7,595 bases of DNA from DATKCA01 sp035544675 (GCA_035544675.1 DATKCA010000248.1:1-7595); one strand, 5' to 3'. Shown: positions 1 to 5,769, counted from the first letter of the stretch. Notes: generated by a model not told the origin, from the sequence alone. Numbers and translations: made by a program.

Positions 1-16
1 TCCCTAATCCACGCAT
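1..16 (-). CDS. Start of an unidentified downstream gene (only 5 codons visible)
   Basis: Reading the minus strand past actF, an AAGGAG Shine-Dalgarno (28-23) lies 6 nt before an ATG at 16-14. It is followed by open codons for Met-Arg-Gly-Leu-Gly up to the window edge. The near-ideal ribosome binding site makes a real start likely. Too little is visible to identify the product. By context it could be the missing monoheme cytochrome c subunit ActE, another heme c protein or an assembly factor such as SCO, but this is only inference. Confidence 0.45.
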
Positions 17-41
17 GCTCTGCTCCTTGGTTTTCGAGCGA

Positions 42-70
42 ATCCTACACTGGCCCCGCCATGCGCGCAA
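42..70 (-). promoter_or_regulatory. Weak candidate promoter upstream of the edge gene
   Basis: On the minus strand TTGCGC (70-65) is followed after 17 bp by TAGGAT (47-42), a 4/6 match to TATAAT. It sits in the 89-nt gap between the actF stop and the ATG at position 16. The -35 match is poor, so the downstream gene may simply be co-transcribed with actF. No hairpin followed by a T-run is seen in the gap. Confidence 0.22.
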
Positions 71-105
71 CCCTCACACGGCGGTGCGTTTTCTCGTTGC
101 CGACC

Positions 106-1320
106 TCAGGCATTCTCGAACGCGAGCGATTCGGCCAGCCTCGGGTCGCGCAGCGGGACGAGCGCCTGCCGTCGCATCAACCAGCTCGCCGCCGCCACGA
201 AGCAGCCGCCGACGGCGACGAACGCGGCCACGTCCAGGACCGACGGACGGACCCCTTCGGGATGGAGCGTCGGCATGACTTGCCAGTAGAGATCCACGAA
301 GTGCATGGCGAGCAGCCACGCTCCCCCCACGGCCAGGGTCGATCCCCTCCGCTTGACGGCACGCCCCATCAGGAAAAAGAACGGAGCCCCGAAATGTCCC
401 GCCATGAGGATGATCGAGACCGTCTTCCAGGACCCCTCGAGCCGCGCCTGGTACCAAATCGTCTCTTCCGGGAGGTTCGCGTACCACATGAGGAAGAACT
501 GGGAGAAGGCGATATAGGCCCAGAACGCCGTGAACCCGAAGAGGAGCTTTCCGAGATCGTGCAGGTGCTCGGCGCTGATGACCGTGTCGAGCAGCCCCGC
601 CCGGCGCATCGCCACCGAGACGACCGAGAGAAGCGCGATGAACCCAACGAACGAACCCGCGAAGAAATAGACGCCGAAGATGGTCGAGTACCAGTGCGGC
701 GTGAGCGACATGATCCAGTCGATCGAGGCGAAGGTCTGGGTGAGCGCGAGGACGATGATGGCCGGCCCGGCGAGCCGGCGCAGGCGGACTGACACTCCGG
801 GATCCCCCGTCACGTCCTGACCCCGCGAGCCGCGGTAGTAGAGGAGGGCAATGAAGGACCAGATTCCGAAGTAGAGCGCCGCCCGAATCAGGAAGAACGG
901 CACGTTGAGGTATGGTTCCTTCCAGCGCAGCAGCGCATCATGCTCGGCTGCCCCAGGGTGGGCCCACTCGTACAGATCGTGCAGGCCGAGAATCACCGGG
1001 AGAAAGAGGGCCGCCATCACGGGAATCGTTGCGAAGGTCGTCTCCGCGATTCGGCGCAGGACGATCGCCCATCCTCCCTGGGCCGCGTACTGGATCAGCA
1101 CGAAAAAGAGCGCGCCGAGAGCCAGGCTCAGAAAGAACAGGAACGACACGAGCCACGAGAAGAAGAACTGCTTCGGATCCGCCGCCCCCAGAATCGCGCA
1201 GGCCACCGCTCCCAGCAAGGCGCAGACGGCGCCCATGACCGGCATCCGGTTCCACGAGTGCCCCGGCGGGATCGTGGCCTGCTCGGGCCGCAGCTCTACG
1301 CGATCGCGTTCGGGGATCAT
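106..1320 (-). CDS. actF: Alternative complex III subunit ActF (quinol:cytochrome c oxidoreductase membrane subunit)
   Basis: The 404-residue integral membrane protein has about ten hydrophobic helices (roughly residues 27-47, 53-77, 96-115, 140-162, 183-204, 212-236, 257-280, 299-319, 328-348 and 361-381). Recognisable ActF signatures are the segment around FASIDWIMSLTPHWYSTIFG (197-216), FSQFFLMWYANLPEET (272-287), HFVDLYW (340-346) and the C-terminal DPRLAESLAFEN (392-403). ActF is structurally related to ActC/NrfD and is one of the two large membrane subunits of alternative complex III, which oxidises membrane quinol and reduces cytochrome c or an oxidase directly. The length is normal for the family. 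The ATG directly follows the TGA of the upstream actC-actD gene (TGAATG), and a GGAG lies 6 nt before it inside that gene, so the two are almost certainly translationally coupled. The usual actE between actD and actF is absent. Confidence 0.92.
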   Translation of the reverse strand: MIPERDRVELRPEQATIPPGHSWNRMPVMGAVCALLGAVACAILGAADPKQFFFSWLVSFLFFLSLALGALFFVLIQYAAQGGWAIVLRRIAETTFATIPVMAALFLPVILGLHDLYEWAHPGAAEHDALLRWKEPYLNVPFFLIRAALYFGIWSFIALLYYRGSRGQDVTGDPGVSVRLRRLAGPAIIVLALTQTFASIDWIMSLTPHWYSTIFGVYFFAGSFVGFIALLSVVSVAMRRAGLLDTVISAEHLHDLGKLLFGFTAFWAYIAFSQFFLMWYANLPEETIWYQARLEGSWKTVSIILMAGHFGAPFFFLMGRAVKRRGSTLAVGGAWLLAMHFVDLYWQVMPTLHPEGVRPSVLDVAAFVAVGGCFVAAASWLMRRQALVPLRDPRLAESLAFENA

Positions 1321-3417
1321 TCAGGACTCCAGGAGCTCGACGCTTCGCGCGCCCAGCGACTCCAGCAGCTTCCGGGTGGCCGACGGATCGAACCGAGGAT
1401 CCCACGATTCGATCGAGATGAAGAAGGCGTCGTCGGTCGCCCGCTCGAAGACCTTGGATCGGAAGAGCGGATGGTGGTGCATGGGGAGCCGGTTCAGGCC
1501 GAGCATGCCGAACACGGCGCCGAGCGCGCCGAAGAGGACTGCGACCTCGAACGTGATCGGCACGTAGGCGGGCCAGGCGAAGTACGGCTTGCCGCTGATC
1601 ACAAGGGGGTAGGCGACGGCGTGGACCCACCACTGCAGGGCGAACCCGAGCGCGGCCCCCATCAGTCCCATGCCGAGGACGATCCAGGGAAGCGTGGAGC
1701 GTCGGAGCCCCATCGCTCCGGCGAGGCCGTGGACAGGGAACGGGCTGTGGGCATCCCACCGGGTAAAGCCTGCGTCACGCACCCTTGCGCAAGCGTGGTA
1801 GAGGTCCGCCGGCGTCGCGAATTCGGCGAGGATTCCGTAGTGGGGCCCCTCCGGGAGCTGCGGGAAGAGCCGCGGCATGCGGAGGCTCCTTCGGGGAGCG
1901 GCCTCCGGCGCTTCCGCCTTCGCCAAGGCTTCGGCGGACCGCGGTAGCTCTAGCGGAGGCTGCTCGGCGCGCAGGCGTTCGGGGCCGGGCTGCCAATGCG
2001 GATCGGCCTGCGGCAGGACCGTCTTGACCTCGGCGGTGGCCACCATCGGAAGGAAGCGCACGAACAGACAGAACATGGTGAAGAAGAGCCCGAAGCTTCC
2101 GAGCAGGCACAACACGTCCCAGATCGTGGGCGTGAAGTAGCCCCAGGCCGAGGGAAGGAAGTCACGGTGCAGCGAGGTCACGATGATCACGAACCGCTCG
2201 AACCACATGCCGACGTTGATGACGATCGACACCACGAACAGGATCGGTATGCTCGTGCGCGCCTTCTTGAACCAGAAGACCTGGGGGCTGATCACGTTGC
2301 AGGTGACCATGATCCAGTAGGCCCAGGCGTACGGTCCCAGCGCGCGGTTCAGGAATGCGTAGAGCTCGTAGGGGTTCCCGCTGTACCAGGCGGTGAAGAA
2401 CTCCGTGGCATAGGCGTAGCCGACCATCGTCCCGGTCACGAGCATGATCTTCGCCATGAAGTCGAAGTGGCGGAGGGTGATGATGTGCTCGAGGCGGAAC
2501 GCCGTGCGGCAGATCACCATGAGCGTCAGCACCATGGCGAACCCGGAGAAGATGGCGCCCGCGACGAAGTAGGGCGGGAAGACCGTCGTATGCCATCCAG
2601 GGAGGAGGGAGACCGCGAAATCCATCGAGACGATGGAATGAACCGAAAGGACCAGCGGCGTCGCGAGGGCCGCGAGAAGGAGGTAGGCGGTTTCGTAGTG
2701 ATGCCATTGCCGCACGGATCCCCGCCATCCGAGGGCGAAGATACCGTAGGCGAGCTTCCGGGTGCGGGTTGTCGCCCGATCGCGAATCGTCGCCAGGTCC
2801 GGGATCAGGCCGACGTACCAGAACAGGACCGAGACGGTTCCGTAGATGCTGACCGCGAAGACGTCCCAGAGAAGAGGGCTCCTGAAGTTGGGCCACATGT
2901 CCATCTGGTTCGGGAGCGGGAACATCCAGTAGGCGACCCAGACGCGTCCCACGTGGATCCCCGGGAACGTCAAGGCGCACATGACCGCGAAGATGGTCAT
3001 CGCCTCGGCCGCGCGGTTGATCGAGGTGCGCCATTTCTGGCGGAAGAGGAAGAGGATCGCCGAGATGAGCGTCCCGGCGTGCCCTATCCCGACCCAGAAC
3101 ACGAAGTTCGTGATGTCCCACGCCCAGCCGACGGGGACGTTGAGGCCCCAGATGCCGATCCCCTCCCAGAAAAGCCACGCGACCGCCACGCCGAGAAGGC
3201 TGAGGAGCGCGACGGAAGGGAGGAAGAAGAGCCACCAGCCGATGGGTGTCCGCCGCTCGACGGTCCCGGCGACGGCCTCGGTGATGGAGTGGAAATTCGG
3301 CGAGCGCAGGATGAGCGTGGGATGGCCCACGACCGGGTTGTCGAGCAGTTCTGCTTCCGTCTGGGCCAAACCTGTTCCCCGCAAGTGTGAAAAGTGGCCG
3401 TTTGTACCATCCCGCAT
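1321..3417 (-). CDS. actCD: Fused ActC-ActD: NrfD-like quinol-binding subunit joined to DUF3341 subunit of alternative complex III
   Basis: One uninterrupted 698-residue frame carries two proteins that are normally separate. Residues about 25-460 are the NrfD/PsrC-type ActC with about ten membrane helices; typical pieces are ERRTPIGWW (54-62), TNFVFWVGIGHAGTLISAIL (103-122), FPGIHVGRVW (151-160), PLLWDVFAVS (181-190) and NVGMWFERFVI (401-411). ActC carries the quinol site in known complexes. Residues about 466-520 are a Pro/Glu/Ala-rich linker. Residues about 521-698 are ActD (DUF3341): GILAEFATPADLYHACARVR (528-547), AHSPFPVHGL (556-565) and two helices (577-598, 619-641). The start is uncertain. 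ATG at 3417 lies 9 nt after the upstream stop without a Shine-Dalgarno, whereas TTG at 3369 has GGGGA 6 nt upstream and would drop 16 poorly conserved-looking residues. Genes for ActA and ActB, which usually precede actC, are not present here. Confidence 0.9.
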   Translation of the reverse strand: MRDGTNGHFSHLRGTGLAQTEAELLDNPVVGHPTLILRSPNFHSITEAVAGTVERRTPIGWWLFFLPSVALLSLLGVAVAWLFWEGIGIWGLNVPVGWAWDITNFVFWVGIGHAGTLISAILFLFRQKWRTSINRAAEAMTIFAVMCALTFPGIHVGRVWVAYWMFPLPNQMDMWPNFRSPLLWDVFAVSIYGTVSVLFWYVGLIPDLATIRDRATTRTRKLAYGIFALGWRGSVRQWHHYETAYLLLAALATPLVLSVHSIVSMDFAVSLLPGWHTTVFPPYFVAGAIFSGFAMVLTLMVICRTAFRLEHIITLRHFDFMAKIMLVTGTMVGYAYATEFFTAWYSGNPYELYAFLNRALGPYAWAYWIMVTCNVISPQVFWFKKARTSIPILFVVSIVINVGMWFERFVIIVTSLHRDFLPSAWGYFTPTIWDVLCLLGSFGLFFTMFCLFVRFLPMVATAEVKTVLPQADPHWQPGPERLRAEQPPLELPRSAEALAKAEAPEAAPRRSLRMPRLFPQLPEGPHYGILAEFATPADLYHACARVRDAGFTRWDAHSPFPVHGLAGAMGLRRSTLPWIVLGMGLMGAALGFALQWWVHAVAYPLVISGKPYFAWPAYVPITFEVAVLFGALGAVFGMLGLNRLPMHHHPLFRSKVFERATDDAFFISIESWDPRFDPSATRKLLESLGARSVELLES
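1909..1941. repeat. REP-like interrupted palindrome inside the ActC-ActD linker
   Basis: Within the linker coding region, 1914-1937 has symmetric arms CCGCC/GGCGG around an inner GCC/GGC. An alternative hairpin is GCCTT-CGCC-AAGGC (1916-1929). On the minus strand it encodes RSAEALAKAEA (fusion residues 493-503); on the plus strand it would read as ASAFAKASADR. From memory, that plus-strand peptide resembles a recurrent string found in spurious proteins of several environmental phyla, where it marks a dispersed palindromic DNA repeat. That link is inference. The palindrome itself is visible in the sequence. Confidence 0.4.
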
Positions 3418-3426
3418 CGCGGGGAG

Positions 3427-4683
3427 TCAAGCGACGGGATCGTGCTTCGCCCTCAGGCCGATCTGCTCGAGCAGCGGTGCGAGGTCGTCTCCCGAGGCAG
3501 GAATGCAGGGGAGGATCCTCGCGGCGTTCTGCCGGACCCACGGATCGCCCACCCCACCGCGCCCAGAACGCGCGGCCGGGGCCCCGGCTGCCTCCGGAAG
3601 CGCGCGCACCGAGTCGGCGCTCAAGAGCCGTTGCCACGTGTCGTGCATATGGGTCGCGAACTCGTCGAGAAGTGACGACGGTCCTCGCCCGCGGAGGATC
3701 CGCGAGAGGCGCGCGGCCAGCTCGCGCCCTTCGACGAGCCCGGAGTTCATGCTGTGCACGCCGACCGGAGCCGCGTGGTGCGCGGCGTCCCCGGCGAGCC
3801 AGACGCCTCCCTTGCCGAAGCTCTGGGTCAGTCGCCGCTCGAACAACGCGAGCGTCGACCAGTAAATCTGCGTCGGCCGCGCCGTCCACCAGGGAGCCCT
3901 CGCGGCAATCAGCTGCTCGAGCCGCGCCATCGATGCCTCGTGTCCAGAGGCGTCCTGAATCTGGAATCCCCAGCGGCATCGCCCCTCCTCGAGCGGCCAG
4001 TAGACGCTCGTCAGGTCTGGATCGAGAATGACGCGGACTTCGGCGGGAAGTTCCCCCGCCGCCTCGATCTCGTAGACGGAGAAAATCTGGCCCGCGCCAT
4101 GCGCGGCCATCTCGATGCCAGCCATCCGCCGCACGGCCGAGTCGTAGCCGTCGGCGCCGATGACGTAGGCCGGTCGGATCGTTTCGCTTCGCGCGACGAC
4201 CCACTCGGTTCGCGCCACGGGGTAGCCGGTCGCGACCTGGTCGAGCTTCGCGACCTCCGCCCTGAGGACCGCACCGTCCGCGGTGAGGGACTGGAGCCGG
4301 TGTCCCCAGAGGACGTTGAGCTTCTTCCGGCGGAGCGCCTCCTCGGCCGCCCGCTCCAGCAGGCTTTGGCGGATGACGAGGAGATACGGATGCTCGGTAG
4401 CGAGGGCCGAATAGTCGATCTCGGCGCGCCTCTCGTGCCCTTCGTAGTAGGCGACTTTCGTCAACTTCCGCCCCGCGCCGATCAGCCCCTGGGCGAGTCC
4501 TGCCTCGTCGAGAACCTGGAGCGTGCGCGGATGGATTGCGAGGGCGTAGCTGTGCTGAGTCGTCCGCTGATGCGCGTCGACGATTTCCACACGGACCCCG
4601 TGCTGCTGCAGGAACAGGGCCGCGACGAGACCGACCGGACCGGCGCCGACGACGAGGACCTCAGGATCGGGGTGACTGAACAT
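3427..4683 (-). CDS. Class A (UbiH/PHBH-type) FAD-dependent monooxygenase, substrate unknown
   Basis: The 418-residue protein has the three hallmarks of group A flavoprotein monooxygenases, in order: the dinucleotide-binding VVGAGPVG (residues 11-18), the second FAD/NAD(P)H motif YVIGADGYDSAVR (173-185) and the FAD-ribityl motif GDAAH (298-302) followed by PVGVHSMNSG. These enzymes use NAD(P)H and O2 to hydroxylate aromatic or quinone-like substrates. No signal peptide or membrane helix is visible, so it is probably cytoplasmic. The start at 4683 is chosen because AGGAGG lies 7 nt upstream; longer versions run back into hemQ. It begins 23 nt after the hemQ stop, so the two look like an operon, and ends 9 nt before the ATG of the ActC-ActD gene. 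The motif after GDAAH departs from the common PPxGGQGMNTG form. The substrate cannot be told; a quinone, polyketide-like or xenobiotic aromatic are all possible. Confidence 0.85.
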   Translation of the reverse strand: MFSHPDPEVLVVGAGPVGLVAALFLQQHGVRVEIVDAHQRTTQHSYALAIHPRTLQVLDEAGLAQGLIGAGRKLTKVAYYEGHERRAEIDYSALATEHPYLLVIRQSLLERAAEEALRRKKLNVLWGHRLQSLTADGAVLRAEVAKLDQVATGYPVARTEWVVARSETIRPAYVIGADGYDSAVRRMAGIEMAAHGAGQIFSVYEIEAAGELPAEVRVILDPDLTSVYWPLEEGRCRWGFQIQDASGHEASMARLEQLIAARAPWWTARPTQIYWSTLALFERRLTQSFGKGGVWLAGDAAHHAAPVGVHSMNSGLVEGRELAARLSRILRGRGPSSLLDEFATHMHDTWQRLLSADSVRALPEAAGAPAARSGRGGVGDPWVRQNAARILPCIPASGDDLAPLLEQIGLRAKHDPVA

Positions 4684-4687
4684 CGAG

Positions 4688-4697
4688 CTTCCTCCTC
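4688..4697 (-). promoter_or_regulatory. Strong ribosome binding site fixing the FAD monooxygenase start
   Basis: The minus strand reads GAGGAGGAAG here, with the AGGAGG core (4696-4691) 7 nt before the ATG at 4683. This supports the 418-residue protein over the frame extension that begins inside hemQ. Confidence 0.75.
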
Positions 4698-4706
4698 GCG
4701 GCGACG

Positions 4707-5501
4707 TCAATCGATGTTCGCCAGCTGCGCGAGGATCGCATCGATGGGCGCCTTCGCGCACGTGAACATCGGCGTGTCGCGCTGCGTATAGAGGCTCGCC
4801 TCCGTGTAACGCAGCCGCCCCACCAGATCGACGAACTCCTGCGGGTAGTCAGAGTCAAACGCGACGACGAAGTCCTGGTCGTCGATGCCGTAGCTGTTGC
4901 TCGTGTTCAGGCGGACGCCCTTGAACGGGGCGGAGGCGGCGATGTGCTCGTCCATCATCCCCTGCCGCGCGTGGGGCGAAAGGCGGTACCACGACCGCGT
5001 TTTCGTGAAGGGGTACACGAACAGGTACTTGCCCTCCCCCGGCAGCAGCTCGACGCCCTCGCCAGCGCCCTTCATCTTGTTGACGTACGGCGACCGGCGC
5101 TGCAGCGAAAGAAAGCTGTACACCTGCGACAGGTAGGCGCCCAGCGGCGACCGCCTGATCGCCGCTTCCATCGACTGGAAGCACAGCGGGTCGAACGCGA
5201 TCCGCCAGAGCATGAAGTCGACGTCCGCGCGCAGGCCCACGAGTGAGTACGTGCGGAGGATCGGGTCGTCCAGAGACTCCCACTTTCGGACCAGTTCGAT
5301 GAACCCGGCCGCCGCCACTCGCTGCTCGTCGGCGCGGAGCCGTCGGAACACCGGGTCGAGCCGGTAGAACGAATAGTTCAGGAATTGGCGGCGTTGCCGG
5401 TCTGGACTTTTGCCCGTGACGATCCCGGTCGGGTCGAGGTCGACCGATGGGCCGCGGCGGGGCGGCGGGCCGGTGCCCCCGGGAGAGTGCTCCATGCTCA
5501 T
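4707..5501 (-). CDS. hemQ: HemQ-like chlorite dismutase family protein (probable coproheme decarboxylase)
   Basis: The 264-residue protein belongs to the chlorite dismutase/HemQ fold. Family landmarks are FLNYSFYRLDPVFRRL (40-55), WESLDDPILRTYSLVGLRAD (74-93), DFMLWRIAFD (95-104), YLFVYPFTKTRSWYRL (159-174), RQGMMDEH (179-186), GIDDQDFVVAFDSD (205-218), LRYTEASLY (230-238) and RDTPMFTC (241-248). His186 in MMDEH aligns with the proximal heme ligand. Tyr163 in VYPF aligns with the radical-forming tyrosine of Firmicute HemQ, favouring coproheme decarboxylation to heme b over chlorite breakdown. The region where HemQ has its distal Gln and true chlorite dismutases an Arg reads VRLNTSNS, with neither clearly placed. 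The start is uncertain: ATG at 5501, ATG at 5495 and GTG at 5537 all lack a good Shine-Dalgarno; the first about 35 residues are Pro/Arg/Gly-rich and look disordered. Heme b made here would feed heme a synthesis for the adjacent oxidase (inference). Confidence 0.85.
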   Translation of the reverse strand: MSMEHSPGGTGPPPRRGPSVDLDPTGIVTGKSPDRQRRQFLNYSFYRLDPVFRRLRADEQRVAAAGFIELVRKWESLDDPILRTYSLVGLRADVDFMLWRIAFDPLCFQSMEAAIRRSPLGAYLSQVYSFLSLQRRSPYVNKMKGAGEGVELLPGEGKYLFVYPFTKTRSWYRLSPHARQGMMDEHIAASAPFKGVRLNTSNSYGIDDQDFVVAFDSDYPQEFVDLVGRLRYTEASLYTQRDTPMFTCAKAPIDAILAQLANID

Positions 5502-5573
5502 ACGGCGTGGCGGCTGGCAGCTACTTCGCGCTGACACGCCGCGTGGAGCCGCTCGTACTTGGCCTCGCCAGGA

Positions 5574-5625
5574 GCCTTGACGGCCAGGAATTGTGACGAA
5601 CGCGTCAAGTTTACTCCGTCAAGGC
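5574..5625. repeat. Nested inverted repeat in the putative hemQ leader
   Basis: GCCTTGACGG (5574-5583) and CCGTCAAGGC (5616-5625) form a perfect 10-bp inverted repeat. Nested near its centre is TGACG-AACG-CGTCA (5594-5607). On the minus strand, TTGACG occurs twice in the same orientation (CCTTGACGG and CTTGACGCG) 14 bp apart. It could act as an operator with repeated TTGAC half-sites, or as an RNA hairpin in the hemQ leader; the sequence does not decide between these. Confidence 0.45.
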
Positions 5626-5630
5626 GACTG

Positions 5631-5675
5631 CCCCGCCGGCCGGGGTCCCCGCCGCGCGGACTTTGCGCGGTGGGG
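5631..5675. repeat. Two adjacent GC-rich hairpins in the putative hemQ leader
   Basis: The first is CCCCG-CCGGC-CGGGG (5631-5645). The second is CCCCGCCGCGC (5647-5657), loop GGACTTT, then GCGCGGTGGGG (5665-5675): 10 of 11 positions are Watson-Crick, and the remaining one is G-U in a plus-strand RNA but A-C in a minus-strand RNA. The GGGG of the first can also face the CCCC of the second (CGGGGTCCCCG, 5641-5651), so alternative foldings are possible. Neither is followed by a T-run. Confidence 0.45.
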
Positions 5676-5680
5676 TGGTG

Positions 5681-5702
5681 GAGGCGGGTCAGGCTCCGCC
5701 TC
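5681..5702. repeat. Inverted repeat GAGGCGG/CCGCCTC
   Basis: GAGGCGG (5681-5687) and CCGCCTC (5696-5702) are perfect reverse complements with an 8-nt loop. It lies just downstream of the predicted transcription start and would be the first hairpin of the hemQ leader RNA. In a sequence this GC-rich, one such short stem could arise by chance. Confidence 0.35.
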
Positions 5703-5722
5703 GCCAGCCACGTGAAGGGGCA

Positions 5723-5751
5723 AACGTATGACTCCTGCCACGGATTGTCAA
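5723..5751 (-). promoter_or_regulatory. Candidate sigma70-type promoter for hemQ-monooxygenase
   Basis: On the minus strand a perfect -35 TTGACA (5751-5746) is followed by exactly 17 bp and a -10-like TACGTT (5728-5723), which keeps the three most conserved positions (T1, A2, T6) of TATAAT. Transcription would start near 5716, giving a leader of about 215 nt to the ATG at 5501 that contains all the hairpins at 5574-5702. It would uncouple hemQ and its downstream genes from the oxidase genes. Confidence 0.42.
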
Positions 5752-5769
5752 GCGCGTGAAGCCCGTGGC
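5737..5769. promoter_or_regulatory. Dyad spanning the -35 region, possible operator
   Basis: GCCACGG (5737-5743) and CCGTGGC (5763-5769) are a perfect 7-bp inverted repeat with a 19-nt spacer that contains the TTGACA element of the hemQ promoter candidate. The position is right for a regulator site, but I recognise no known regulator consensus. Confidence 0.25.

Noticed and set aside
61..1947. Plus-strand open frames (61-792, 905-1567, 940-1947) opposite actF and the end of actCD
   Set aside because: They have charged, repetitive composition and no family resemblance, and they lie antisense to well-supported genes.
1996..3390. 464-residue open frame on the plus strand opposite the ActC-ActD gene
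   Set aside because: It is extremely rich in Arg, Glu, Asp, Gly and Pro, with no domain and no membrane or motif pattern. It is the usual antisense shadow of a GC-rich gene, and the opposite strand encodes a clearly recognisable protein.
1321..3417. Polysulfide or nitrite reductase membrane subunit (PsrC/NrfD) instead of ActC
   Set aside because: The NrfD family is shared, but the attached DUF3341 domain and the adjoining ActF are specific to alternative complex III-type clusters.
2162..4204. 680-residue open frame on the minus strand overlapping both the monooxygenase and actCD
   Set aside because: It is Arg-rich low-complexity translation in the wrong frame; the real genes in the other frames carry family motifs across the same span.
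3754..4791. 345-residue plus-strand open frame opposite the monooxygenase
   Set aside because: It is an antisense shadow; the minus-strand protein has all three class A flavin motifs.
4707..5501. A chlorite-respiration locus (true chlorite dismutase)
   Set aside because: There is no clearly placed distal Arg, no signal peptide, and no chlorate or perchlorate reductase genes nearby; the conserved Tyr and the oxidase context favour a HemQ-type role.
5574..5702. CRISPR array or tandem repeat array
   Set aside because: The inverted repeats differ in sequence from one another and there are no equal-length repeat and spacer units.
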